Of a stretch of DNA of 64,000 bases, positions 42,835-51,676 are shown one piece after another. The translations under genes were made by a program, and so were the position numbers. The notes beneath the pieces are model-generated. The model did no database searches, was not told the DNA's origin, and worked only from the letters and a program-made list of their open reading frames with translations. Position 1 is the stretch's first letter, and every line of letters begins with the position of its first letter. Origin of the DNA: Vicingus serpentipes (lineage in GTDB: Bacteria; Bacteroidota; Bacteroidia; Flavobacteriales_E; Vicingaceae); NCBI RefSeq assembly GCF_007993035.1, contig NZ_VOOS01000003.1, positions 477,732-541,731 of the forward strand. The letters run 5' to 3'.

Positions 42835-43637
42835 TAACTGATATGTTGAAGAAAAAAATAAAAGAATTAGTTCCAAATAGCTTGATTGATCAGCCAGGAA
42901 AGTTGAGTCGAAGTAAGTATGAAATTGCTAAACTTAAGGATAAATTTAAAGGAAAACGTTGTTTTATTGTAGGTAATGGTCCTTCTTTAAATAAAATTGA
43001 TTTAAAACTATTAGAAAACGAGTACAGTTTTGCTGTTAATTCAATTTATTATAAAACCCAAGAAATGGGCTATAAGCCTAGTTTTTATGTTGTAGAAGAC
43101 CCTCATGTGATAAATGATAATATCAATGAGATTAATAATTACCAGTGTGATTATATGTTTTTTCCCGCTAAATTTAAGTCTAAATTTAAAAAGGGAGACA
43201 ATCGTTATTTTTTGAATTTAGATTATTCTTTTTACAACGACACTAGTCCTTATTTTGAGATACCTAGATTTTCTCAAGATTTATCAGAGGAAGCGTTTTG
43301 TGGACAATCTGTAACCATTGTGAATTTACAATTAGCCTATTATTTAGGGTTTACAGAAGTTTATTTGATTGGAATGGATTTTAGTTATAATATACCAGAT
43401 AGTGCTAAAGTTGATGGCAATGTAATTGAAAGCACCGAAGATGATGTTAATCATTTTCATCCTGATTATTTTGGTAAAGGTAAAAAGTGGCATGATCCTA
43501 AATTACATAACGTTTTAAAAAGTTACCGCTTAGCAAGATTAATGTTTGAATTAGATGATAGAAAAGTTATAAATGCAACTGTTGGTGGAAATTTAGAAGT
43601 ATTTAATCGTTTAGATTTCAACTCTTTATTCAAATAA
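42831..43637 (+). CDS. DUF115/MptE-like Rossmann protein, candidate CMP-sugar transferase
   Basis: 268 aa from a GTG overlapping the previous stop (GTGA); the ATG at 42843 is an alternative. The core CFIVGNGPSLNKIDLKLL (GNGPSL at about 48-53) matches DUF115 proteins, and the GNGPSL plus Asp pattern is also the nucleotide-binding loop of GT42 sialyltransferases and of Maf flagellin glycosyltransferases. VVEDPHVI and VYLIGMDFSYN are further DUF115-like segments. No signal peptide. In this operon with a CMP-sugar synthetase a glycosyltransferase role is plausible; the 6-hydroxymethylpterin kinase function of archaeal MptE is less likely. Confidence 0.75.
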   Translation: MITDMLKKKIKELVPNSLIDQPGKLSRSKYEIAKLKDKFKGKRCFIVGNGPSLNKIDLKLLENEYSFAVNSIYYKTQEMGYKPSFYVVEDPHVINDNINEINNYQCDYMFFPAKFKSKFKKGDNRYFLNLDYSFYNDTSPYFEIPRFSQDLSEEAFCGQSVTIVNLQLAYYLGFTEVYLIGMDFSYNIPDSAKVDGNVIESTEDDVNHFHPDYFGKGKKWHDPKLHNVLKSYRLARLMFELDDRKVINATVGGNLEVFNRLDFNSLFK

Positions 43638-43643
43638 GTTATT

Positions 43644-44420
43644 GTGAAAAGGAAATTGAGTGAAATATTTTATTTCTTCTTGGCTACAGTTATAAAGTTG
43701 AGATTAATATTTTATAAACTTAAAAATTCTAATAAGCCATCTATATTTATTTTTACTGATTCTAGAGGGTTTGATGTGACTAAAATAACTCATAAATACA
43801 ATCCTTTCTCTTGGTATACTAAGTATTTTATAAAAAACTATAAAGCAGATGTGTATGTTTGTCCGGAGCGAACAACAACCGTTTATGATTTTTTGGAATA
43901 TTATCACAATACAAAAAAACAATACAAATTTGTTTTAGCTCATATAGGTGTAGTAGATTTTGCATCTCGACCAATCTCTCAAAATATAGAAATTTTAGAG
44001 TCTAAAAAAAGTAAAATTATTGGTTTTTTTGGTGAGGAAATTTATCAAAGACTGATTGATTTTAAAGGCTACAGTGAAGAATATAATGGTGAGAAAACAT
44101 CGTCAACAGTCCCTGAATTCATGGTTGAATTGATAGCTACTGAATTTAATAAAATTGAAAATTTAATATGGATAAGTTGTAATGATGTTGATTTAAACTG
44201 GGTTGGAAATTATAAAAAACGACCTTCTAATTCAGGTATGATTTTAGAAAAAAGTAAAATGATGTTGGCTTTTTTAAAAAATAGCACAATTTTGGACTTA
44301 ACAAAGTTGTCATATTCAGAAATACATGAATATACTTGTGATAATGTACATTTAACAAAAAAAGGAAGTAGATTTATCCTTGATAATTTAAATGAATTAA
44401 TAGAGAAAAAATACAATTAA
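43644..44420 (+). CDS. SGNH-hydrolase-like protein of unknown substrate
   Basis: 258 aa with a GTG start. A hydrophobic N-terminal segment (about 8-24) may be an anchor. IFTDSRGFD has Ser40 at the position of the SGNH nucleophile, and the C-terminal DNVHLTKKG (Asp233, His236) is the typical block V of the SGNH/GDSL superfamily. The intervening region is poorly conserved. If the fold is right it would be an esterase or acyltransferase acting on glycans or lipids, on the cytoplasmic or membrane side. It lies 6 bp after the DUF115 gene and abuts the methyltransferase gene. Confidence 0.6.
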   Translation: MKRKLSEIFYFFLATVIKLRLIFYKLKNSNKPSIFIFTDSRGFDVTKITHKYNPFSWYTKYFIKNYKADVYVCPERTTTVYDFLEYYHNTKKQYKFVLAHIGVVDFASRPISQNIEILESKKSKIIGFFGEEIYQRLIDFKGYSEEYNGEKTSSTVPEFMVELIATEFNKIENLIWISCNDVDLNWVGNYKKRPSNSGMILEKSKMMLAFLKNSTILDLTKLSYSEIHEYTCDNVHLTKKGSRFILDNLNELIEKKYN

Positions 44421-45329
44421 ATGATTGAAAATTACCATAAAGCAATAAAAGAGGCTGTTGAAAGTGATGGGATTATTACTGATGACGAAGTATTGACTGG
44501 TTTTTCTGGGCATAGAATGGTTAGATTGTTACAGAATGTTGCAAAAGCTAGATTAGATCAAAATACTTGTTATGTTGAGGTTGGAGTTTTTCAAGGATTA
44601 ACATTGTTGTCAGTGGCAAGAGTTCTAAATAAAGCACAAGTTTATGGGATAGATAATTTTGCTTTTTTTGATAAAGCAGGTAAAAACTTATCTATTGTTA
44701 ATGAAAGAACTAAAAAATTAAATCTTAACAACGTAAACATTGTTAATGAAGATTATGAAGATGCTTTAGAGAATTTAAAAAATCATATAGGAGATAAAAA
44801 AGTTGGAGTTTATTTTATAGATGGTCCTCATGATTATAGAAGTCAATTAATGTGTTTAGAATTAATGAAACCTTATTTAGCAGATAATGCTATTATTATA
44901 GTTGATGATAGTAATTATAGGCATGTAAGACAGGCTAATAGGGATTTTTTATATAACAACAAGGAATATAAATTAATGTTCCAGTCATACACAAAATGCC
45001 ATCCCCTAAATTTAAATGAGAATGATAGAAAAGAAGCTGAAAAAGATTTTTGGGATGGTGTAAACGTAATTGTAAAAGACACAGAAAATAAATTAAAAGA
45101 AGCATTTCCTCCAACTTATAGAAATAGAAAATTATACGAAATTGAGCATGAACTCCATGCTTCCAAACATCCTGATACATTAGTATATTTTTTGCCTATA
45201 GCAAATACCTTAGGGGGGCTGGTTAAGAGAATATCAAAGAAAACTTTTTCTAAAGCAGGTAAATTTACTGCAATGAATACATATAGTGAAAACTTACCTA
45301 AAAACGACTTTAATGAATCTTTAAAATAG
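44421..45329 (+). CDS. Class I SAM-dependent methyltransferase
   Basis: 302 aa. The SAM site appears as CYVEVGVFQGLTLLS and the acidic VYGIDNFAFFD, with VGVYFIDGPHDYRS and IIIVDDSNYR further on, matching the Methyltransf_24 group. Residues after about 215 form an additional, charged C-terminal region. It probably methylates a sugar or acid in the surface glycan; target unknown. The gene starts at the base after the SGNH-like stop and the Nramp gene starts 3 bp downstream of its own stop. Confidence 0.85.
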   Translation: MIENYHKAIKEAVESDGIITDDEVLTGFSGHRMVRLLQNVAKARLDQNTCYVEVGVFQGLTLLSVARVLNKAQVYGIDNFAFFDKAGKNLSIVNERTKKLNLNNVNIVNEDYEDALENLKNHIGDKKVGVYFIDGPHDYRSQLMCLELMKPYLADNAIIIVDDSNYRHVRQANRDFLYNNKEYKLMFQSYTKCHPLNLNENDRKEAEKDFWDGVNVIVKDTENKLKEAFPPTYRNRKLYEIEHELHASKHPDTLVYFLPIANTLGGLVKRISKKTFSKAGKFTAMNTYSENLPKNDFNESLK

Positions 45330-45332
45330 TGA

Positions 45333-46568
45333 ATGAAAACTCCTTGGTATAAAATATTAGGGCCAGGGCTATTATATGCAGGTGCGGCAATAGGGGTTTC
45401 TCATTTGGTTCAATCTACTAGGGCTGGCGCTGATTTTGGGTATGGGTTAGTTTGGGCTATATTAATAGCTAACTTTTTAAAGTATCCTTTTTTTGAATTT
45501 GGTCCTCGATACGCAGCAAGTACTGGTAATAGTTTGCTTTATGGCTATAAAGCTATAGGTAATTGGGCTTTATATTTATTTATTGCTATCACTTTTATAA
45601 GTATGTTTATCATTCAATCTGCAGTTACAGTTGTTACTGCAGGATTGGCTTCTGAAATTTCTGGACTGGATATCTCTCCTTGGTTAATGTCAACTATTTT
45701 GTTAGCTATCTGTACCTCTATTTTATTAGTAGGAAAATATACTGTTTTAGATAAAGTAATGAAAGTGATAATCTTAACGCTTTCAGTTAGCACTATTATT
45801 GCTTTAGTAGCTGCATTTACAGGTCATAATGAGCAATATCAAGAATATATGGTTTCATTTACTTTCTCTGAAAAAAGTCATGTGTTATTTTTAATAGCTT
45901 TAATGGGGTGGATGCCTGCTCCGTTTGATATTTCGGTTTGGCATTCACTTTGGACAGCAGAAAAAAATAATCATCAAAAAAGTAATTTAAAAGAAGCTTT
46001 ACTTGATTTTAAAATTGGCTATTGGGGTACAATGATTTTAGCCTTATGTTTTGTTTCCTTAGGAGCAATTACAATTTATGGTTCAGGAATTGAATTACAA
46101 AATAGTGGAGGAGCTTTTGCCAAACAATTAATAGGTATTTATACTAATAATATTGGGAGTTGTGCTTATTTTGTTATAGCAATTGCAGCTTTTACTACTA
46201 TGTTAAGTACAACAATAACTTGTTTAGATGCTTCTCCTAGGACGTTAACTGAAAGTTGTAATTTAATTATTGGTAATGCTAAATACAATAAGAAGTTTTA
46301 TATTTTATGGATTCTAATACTAGCGATTGGAACAGTATTTATTTTAGCTTTTTATTTAACTAATATGAAAGCTTTAGTTGATTTCGCAACTACCTTAGCT
46401 TTTTTGTCCTCACCAATAATTGCTATTTTAAATTATCTAGTTATTACAGGTAAAACGATGCCTACAGAAAATAAACCTAGCTTATTATTAAAAGGATTAA
46501 GTTGGTTGGGTATAATTTATTTTATTGGGTTTTCTATTTATTTTTTGATTTTAACTAATTCCATTTAA
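45333..46568 (+). CDS. Nramp-family transporter with a non-canonical first helix
   Basis: 411 aa, about eleven membrane helices. The N-terminus GPGLLYAGAAIGVSHLVQST belongs to the Nramp/LeuT-fold family, but the DPGN metal-binding sequence of helix 1 is replaced by GAAIGVSH, and in helix 6 the usual MPHN-type metal site reads MPAPFDISVW. Metal specificity is therefore unlikely to be Mn/Fe as in classical Nramps. It probably transports another cation or a different small substrate into the cell. It is the last gene of the glycan operon, 3 bp after the methyltransferase, but need not be functionally linked. Confidence 0.8.
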   Translation: MKTPWYKILGPGLLYAGAAIGVSHLVQSTRAGADFGYGLVWAILIANFLKYPFFEFGPRYAASTGNSLLYGYKAIGNWALYLFIAITFISMFIIQSAVTVVTAGLASEISGLDISPWLMSTILLAICTSILLVGKYTVLDKVMKVIILTLSVSTIIALVAAFTGHNEQYQEYMVSFTFSEKSHVLFLIALMGWMPAPFDISVWHSLWTAEKNNHQKSNLKEALLDFKIGYWGTMILALCFVSLGAITIYGSGIELQNSGGAFAKQLIGIYTNNIGSCAYFVIAIAAFTTMLSTTITCLDASPRTLTESCNLIIGNAKYNKKFYILWILILAIGTVFILAFYLTNMKALVDFATTLAFLSSPIIAILNYLVITGKTMPTENKPSLLLKGLSWLGIIYFIGFSIYFLILTNSI

Positions 46569-46617
46569 AATCATTTCTATTTTGCACCTTTTTTAGCATC
46601 TTTACGTACAATTTATT

Positions 46618-49600
46618 ATGTACCATAAAAATAAACTTCATATAGCTTTTTTTGTGCTGTTAGTATCTTCCTTTTTAGGAAATATAAGTGCTCAATGTCC
46701 TCAGTTGTATGATTTTTTTGGGACACCAAACAATACCCCTTATTGGTATGATTGTACAGGTAATAATTATACGTTAACAATCCAATCTCCAAATAATATA
46801 GGTAGTTACACTATTGATTGGGGAGATGGCAGCTCTAATAGCACTGGAGGTTCTCTAATTCCACCAGCAAGTGTAACTCATACATATAATTCGGCTGTAG
46901 ATACTTTTATTGTGACATTTACTGAAGATACTTCAGGGTGTGTAATTCAAGGGGTTATGGTAATGGAAGAAGCAACAAGCGCTTCTATTCAAATTCCAAT
47001 TGGTGGTTTAACTCAAACTTGTGCACCAGCACCTCTAGAATTTATTAATAGTAGTACTAATACATCAGAAACAACTGTGTTTACATGGGATTTTGGTGAT
47101 GGAAGTCCTCCAGTAGTTTATGATTATACTAATGTTGGGCAAACAATATCTCACACCTACCAACAAGGAACTGTAAATTGTGTTACTCAAGTTACATTAA
47201 CAGCTGAAAATTACTGTAATACAATTCAAGGAGGAAATAGTATGGCAACATTTAATCCAATAAGAATTTGGGATATAGATGATGCTGCAATTAATGCTTC
47301 TGCAACTGTTTTATGTTATCCAGACACAATTGTTACTTTTCAAAACATTACAAACAGAAATTGTTTAGCTCAAGGAAATATAGCTCAACGTTATGAATGG
47401 TGGAATTTTGGTGATTATTGGGGTAATGGTTATGATTCAATTGTAGGTTGGGTAGCTTGGCCTCCTGCTAATCCTTATACAATGGCTTATCCTGGAATAG
47501 GAAGTTATGATGTAATGATGGTAGATAGTAGTTTTTGTGGATTAGATACAGCATTTATTACAATTCAAATTGTTCCTCCTCCATTTGCTGCACTTAATGC
47601 GAATAAGGATACAATTTGTGAAGGAGAATCAATAACATTTAGCAACCTTTCTGGAGGTGGAGCAAACGCATATTTTTGGAACTTTGGAGATGGAGGAGGC
47701 TGGGTTCCATCAGCCGGAGGAGCTGTTAATCATACTTATAATAATGCTGGGGATTTTACGATACAAGTTGTTTCTAATATTACTGGAGGTACAGGAGGTT
47801 GTACTGATACAGCTTCTCTCGATATTCATGTATTAGCAACGCCATTAGCAAGTTTTAGTTTTGATAATAATAATGGTTGTGATAGTATGAATGTTAATTT
47901 CACAAATACATCATCAATTGATGCAATTACTTGGGTTTGGGATTTTGATAATGGACAAACTGATAATACATCAACACCTCCAATGCAATTTTATGGAGCG
48001 GCAGGTAATTATAATATTGATCTAACAGTTACTAATGCAAATGGTTGTCCAAATACATCTAATCAAACTTTAACTGTTTACCAATCACCAGTTCCAGCAT
48101 TTACACCAAAGAGTGTTTGTGTTAATGAAATGGCATCTTTTCTTGATAATTCTACTTTTTTAGGAACTGATTCTATTTTAACTTGGAGTTGGGATTTTGG
48201 TGATGGTGCTACTTCTATCCAGCAAAACCCTTTTCATATGTATACTGCACCAGGTTTTTATAATATGGTTTTAACTGTGAATACAGCCTTTTGTGTTGGT
48301 GCTGATACTGTTCAAATTAATGTTGAAAATATACCTACAGCTAATTTTGTTCCAGATACGACAAGTGGATGTGCTGATTTATTGGTTAACTTCAATAATA
48401 CATCATCTGCAAATGCAACTAATTTTTATTGGGATTTTGGAGATGGTGATACTTCAATAGCAATAAATCCATCACATTTATTTTTAAACTCATTTGGATA
48501 TGATACAACTTATACGGTTACATTAATTGCTCAAACAACATTTGGTTGTTCTGATACTGTAACTCAACAAGTAACCGTTTTTCCTAACCCTTCAGCATCA
48601 TTTGTTGATAATGCTTCATTAGATTGTGCTCCGTTAATTGTAAACTTTACTAATACTTCTTCTGGAGGAGTTGCTTACGAGTGGGATTTTAATGATGGAT
48701 CACCTATTGATACAGCTTTTAGCCCAAATCATACATATCAAAATTTAACACAATTTATTGATAACAATTTATTAACGCTAATTGTAACTAGTGCAAATGG
48801 ATGTACTGATACTGTTCAAAAAAATATTGTTGTATATCCTGAACCTCAATTTGGATTTAGTATTAATCCAGACTCTGGATGCAGTCCATTATTAGTAACA
48901 TTTCCATCAGTTATTGGAGCTGTAGATTATCAATGGGATTTTGGAGATGGTACTTTTGGATCTGGTCCTACACCAAATCATATTTATTATAATACGGTTA
49001 CCAATAACATTGTTTATAATGTAACATTAACAGCAACTTCTCCTTTTGCTTGTGTTGATACGACTTATGGAAGTGTTTTGGTTTTCCCTAATCCTTCAGT
49101 ACAGTTTACTATAGATTCTCTTAATGGATGTCATCCGTTAGAAGTTAATTATATAAATAGCTCAACAGGAGGTACATTTTATCATTGGAATTTAGGTGAT
49201 GGAACTATTTTTGATACTTTAAGCTCTAATTTTCAGCACACTTACACTAACACAACAGGAGCTACAGTTCAAATGCAAGTTGAATTAATTGCAGAAACAG
49301 ATAGGAATTGTAAGGATACTATTACACAACTGGTAGACGTTTACCCTAAAGTGACTGCTGTTTTACAAGCAGATACAGTTGGTTGTAGCCCATTTACAAC
49401 TACGTTTAATAACTTTTCTTCAGGAGCTAATAGATATTATTGGAATTTTGGAGATGGATCTGCAGTTGATACAACTTTTAATCCTACACATCAATTTATT
49501 AATCCTGGATTTACAAATATTACATATACAGTTTCACTTATTATAGAATCAGTATTTGGATGTCTAGATACAACTTATCAAGATGTTTTAGTTTACCCTG

Positions 49601-51666
49601 CTACAACCGCTTTATTAGCTACTAATGATACAATAGGATGTCATCCACTGACTATTAATTTCACTAATAATTCAATAGGGGGTACTTTTTATCATTGGAA
49701 TTTAGATGATGGAAGTAGTTTTGATACAACGTCGTTAAATTTTAATCATACATTTTTAAATGCATCTGGTGTAATTCAAAATTACAATGTTAGTTTAGTT
49801 TCAGAAACAAACAATGGGTGCAAGGATACAACTTTCCAAAACATTTTGGTGTATCCAGATGTAACAGCTATATTACAAGCAGATACATTTGGATGTAGCC
49901 CTTTTACAACAACGTTTAATAATTTTTCAATAGGCGCAACTAAATATTATTGGGATTTTGGAGATGGTTCAGCTATAGATACAACTTCTTCACCTACACA
50001 TCAATTTGTTAACCCAAGTTTAGTAAATACATTTTATACTGTAACCTTAATTTCTGAATCTATCTATGGATGTACAGATACTGTATATCAACAAATATTG
50101 GTTTATCCAGCTACAACAGCTCAATTGTCAGTAGATAATATTATTGGTTGTCATCCTCTGACTGTTGGATTTGTAAATAATTCAATAGGTGGAACTTCCT
50201 ATCATTGGGATTTTGGTGATGGAATAAGTTTTGATACTTCAGCGTTAGGCTTTAATCATACGTTTTATAATACAACAGGAGTAATACAAAATTTCCAAAC
50301 TGCATTAATTTCAGAAACGATTAATGGATGTAAAGATACAGCATATCAAAGCATTGACGTTTACCCTGATGTAGTTGCTATTTTTGTAGCTGATACTTCG
50401 GGTTGTAGCCCATTAAACTCTAATTTAGTAAATAACTCAATAGGTGCTTCAACTTATGTATGGAATTTTGGAGATGGTTCACCAGTAGATACATCATTCA
50501 GTCCTTCACATCAATTTACAAATACAACGCCTAATAATGTAACTTATGCTATTTCATTAATATCTGAATCGGTTTATGGTTGTTTAGATACTATGATTCA
50601 AGATATTACGATATATACTACCCCACAAGCATCATTTACTCCTACACCATTAATACAAACTTACCCTAGTACATCTATTGCAATTAGCAATACAACTTCA
50701 GCAGGTGTTTGGCAATATCATTGGTATTATGGAGACGGAGATTCATCTTTATTATCAATACCACCTAATCATGTTTATTCAACCTGGGGGAATTATACTG
50801 TTTCTGTTTTAGTTGAAGGAGCTTATTGTTCTGACACTGCTTCAAGTATTATTCAAATCATACCTCCTGTTCCTGTTGCGAATTTCACAGGTCCAGCTCA
50901 AGGTTGTAGACCATTAACAGTTTCGTTTCAAAATAATTCAATTTATGGGTATTCAAATGCTTGGAATTTTGGAGATGGAGGTATTTCTACTCAAGAAAAT
51001 CCTACTTATACCTATTATAATGCAGGTATATATTCAGTAACTCTAACTGTTGTTGGAGATGGAGGTCAAGACACAGAAACGCAGACACAAATAATTGAAG
51101 TTTATGAAAATCCAAATGCTGTATTTACTGTTAGCCCTTCAGTAGTTTTTATTCCAGACGAACCAGTATTATTATTTAATCTATCTAATTTTGCTTCTAG
51201 CTATTCTTGGGACTTTGGAGATGGTGGAACATCAACAGACCAAAATCCTCAACATTTTTATACTCAACCAGGGTTTTATGATATTCAATTAGTTGCTTCT
51301 ACAGAAAATAATTGTACTGATACATTTAGAATTATATCAGCAGTAGAAGCTAAAGCAGAAGGGGGAATAAAAATTCCAAATGCATTTACACCAAATATAG
51401 GAGGTACTAATGGTGGAGAAGTAACCCCTGGGAATTTAGATAATGATGTTTTTCATCCAATATTATATGGAGTAGATAAGTATGAATTAAACATTTTTAA
51501 TAAGTGGGGAGAGTTATTGTTTATTAGTACTGACATTAAAATAGGTTGGGATGGATACTATAGAGATGAACTATGCCAACAAGATGTTTATGTTTATAAA
51601 ATTCAAGTTACTTACATTGATGGAACCTCAGATTCTTTTGTAGGTGATTTAACGTTATTAAGATAA
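46618..51666 (+). CDS. Giant PKD-repeat surface protein with T9SS type B sorting domain
   Basis: 1682 aa. Signal peptide (about 25 residues, ending NISAQ). I count about eighteen PKD-like units by their W(D/N)(F/L)GDG strands. The middle of the gene holds a higher-order duplication: three copies of a 170-aa two-unit block at 49081-50610 with an exact 510-bp period. The last roughly 100 residues are a type B sorting domain (PNAFTPNIGG, FNKWGELLF, W.GYYRDELCQQDVYVY, final GDLTLLR). Expected location: cell surface, exported by the type IX system; roles of such proteins include adhesion and gliding. The gene is followed by the PD40 and SprF-type genes, which usually support its secretion. Confidence 0.93.
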   Translation: MYHKNKLHIAFFVLLVSSFLGNISAQCPQLYDFFGTPNNTPYWYDCTGNNYTLTIQSPNNIGSYTIDWGDGSSNSTGGSLIPPASVTHTYNSAVDTFIVTFTEDTSGCVIQGVMVMEEATSASIQIPIGGLTQTCAPAPLEFINSSTNTSETTVFTWDFGDGSPPVVYDYTNVGQTISHTYQQGTVNCVTQVTLTAENYCNTIQGGNSMATFNPIRIWDIDDAAINASATVLCYPDTIVTFQNITNRNCLAQGNIAQRYEWWNFGDYWGNGYDSIVGWVAWPPANPYTMAYPGIGSYDVMMVDSSFCGLDTAFITIQIVPPPFAALNANKDTICEGESITFSNLSGGGANAYFWNFGDGGGWVPSAGGAVNHTYNNAGDFTIQVVSNITGGTGGCTDTASLDIHVLATPLASFSFDNNNGCDSMNVNFTNTSSIDAITWVWDFDNGQTDNTSTPPMQFYGAAGNYNIDLTVTNANGCPNTSNQTLTVYQSPVPAFTPKSVCVNEMASFLDNSTFLGTDSILTWSWDFGDGATSIQQNPFHMYTAPGFYNMVLTVNTAFCVGADTVQINVENIPTANFVPDTTSGCADLLVNFNNTSSANATNFYWDFGDGDTSIAINPSHLFLNSFGYDTTYTVTLIAQTTFGCSDTVTQQVTVFPNPSASFVDNASLDCAPLIVNFTNTSSGGVAYEWDFNDGSPIDTAFSPNHTYQNLTQFIDNNLLTLIVTSANGCTDTVQKNIVVYPEPQFGFSINPDSGCSPLLVTFPSVIGAVDYQWDFGDGTFGSGPTPNHIYYNTVTNNIVYNVTLTATSPFACVDTTYGSVLVFPNPSVQFTIDSLNGCHPLEVNYINSSTGGTFYHWNLGDGTIFDTLSSNFQHTYTNTTGATVQMQVELIAETDRNCKDTITQLVDVYPKVTAVLQADTVGCSPFTTTFNNFSSGANRYYWNFGDGSAVDTTFNPTHQFINPGFTNITYTVSLIIESVFGCLDTTYQDVLVYPATTALLATNDTIGCHPLTINFTNNSIGGTFYHWNLDDGSSFDTTSLNFNHTFLNASGVIQNYNVSLVSETNNGCKDTTFQNILVYPDVTAILQADTFGCSPFTTTFNNFSIGATKYYWDFGDGSAIDTTSSPTHQFVNPSLVNTFYTVTLISESIYGCTDTVYQQILVYPATTAQLSVDNIIGCHPLTVGFVNNSIGGTSYHWDFGDGISFDTSALGFNHTFYNTTGVIQNFQTALISETINGCKDTAYQSIDVYPDVVAIFVADTSGCSPLNSNLVNNSIGASTYVWNFGDGSPVDTSFSPSHQFTNTTPNNVTYAISLISESVYGCLDTMIQDITIYTTPQASFTPTPLIQTYPSTSIAISNTTSAGVWQYHWYYGDGDSSLLSIPPNHVYSTWGNYTVSVLVEGAYCSDTASSIIQIIPPVPVANFTGPAQGCRPLTVSFQNNSIYGYSNAWNFGDGGISTQENPTYTYYNAGIYSVTLTVVGDGGQDTETQTQIIEVYENPNAVFTVSPSVVFIPDEPVLLFNLSNFASSYSWDFGDGGTSTDQNPQHFYTQPGFYDIQLVASTENNCTDTFRIISAVEAKAEGGIKIPNAFTPNIGGTNGGEVTPGNLDNDVFHPILYGVDKYELNIFNKWGELLFISTDIKIGWDGYYRDELCQQDVYVYKIQVTYIDGTSDSFVGDLTLLR
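49081..50610 (+). repeat. Three tandem 510-bp coding repeats (two PKD units each)
   Basis: Copies begin at 49081, 49591 and 50101, each with a VYP/VFP start. The aligned Trp codons of the YHW units sit at 49186, 49696 and 50206, exactly 510 bp apart. Each copy holds an A unit (YHWN.GDG, FDT, NHTF) and a B unit (YYWNFGDGS, VDT, THQF). The next position (50611) no longer matches. Confidence 0.85.
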
Positions 51667-51676
51667 AAGATATAAA

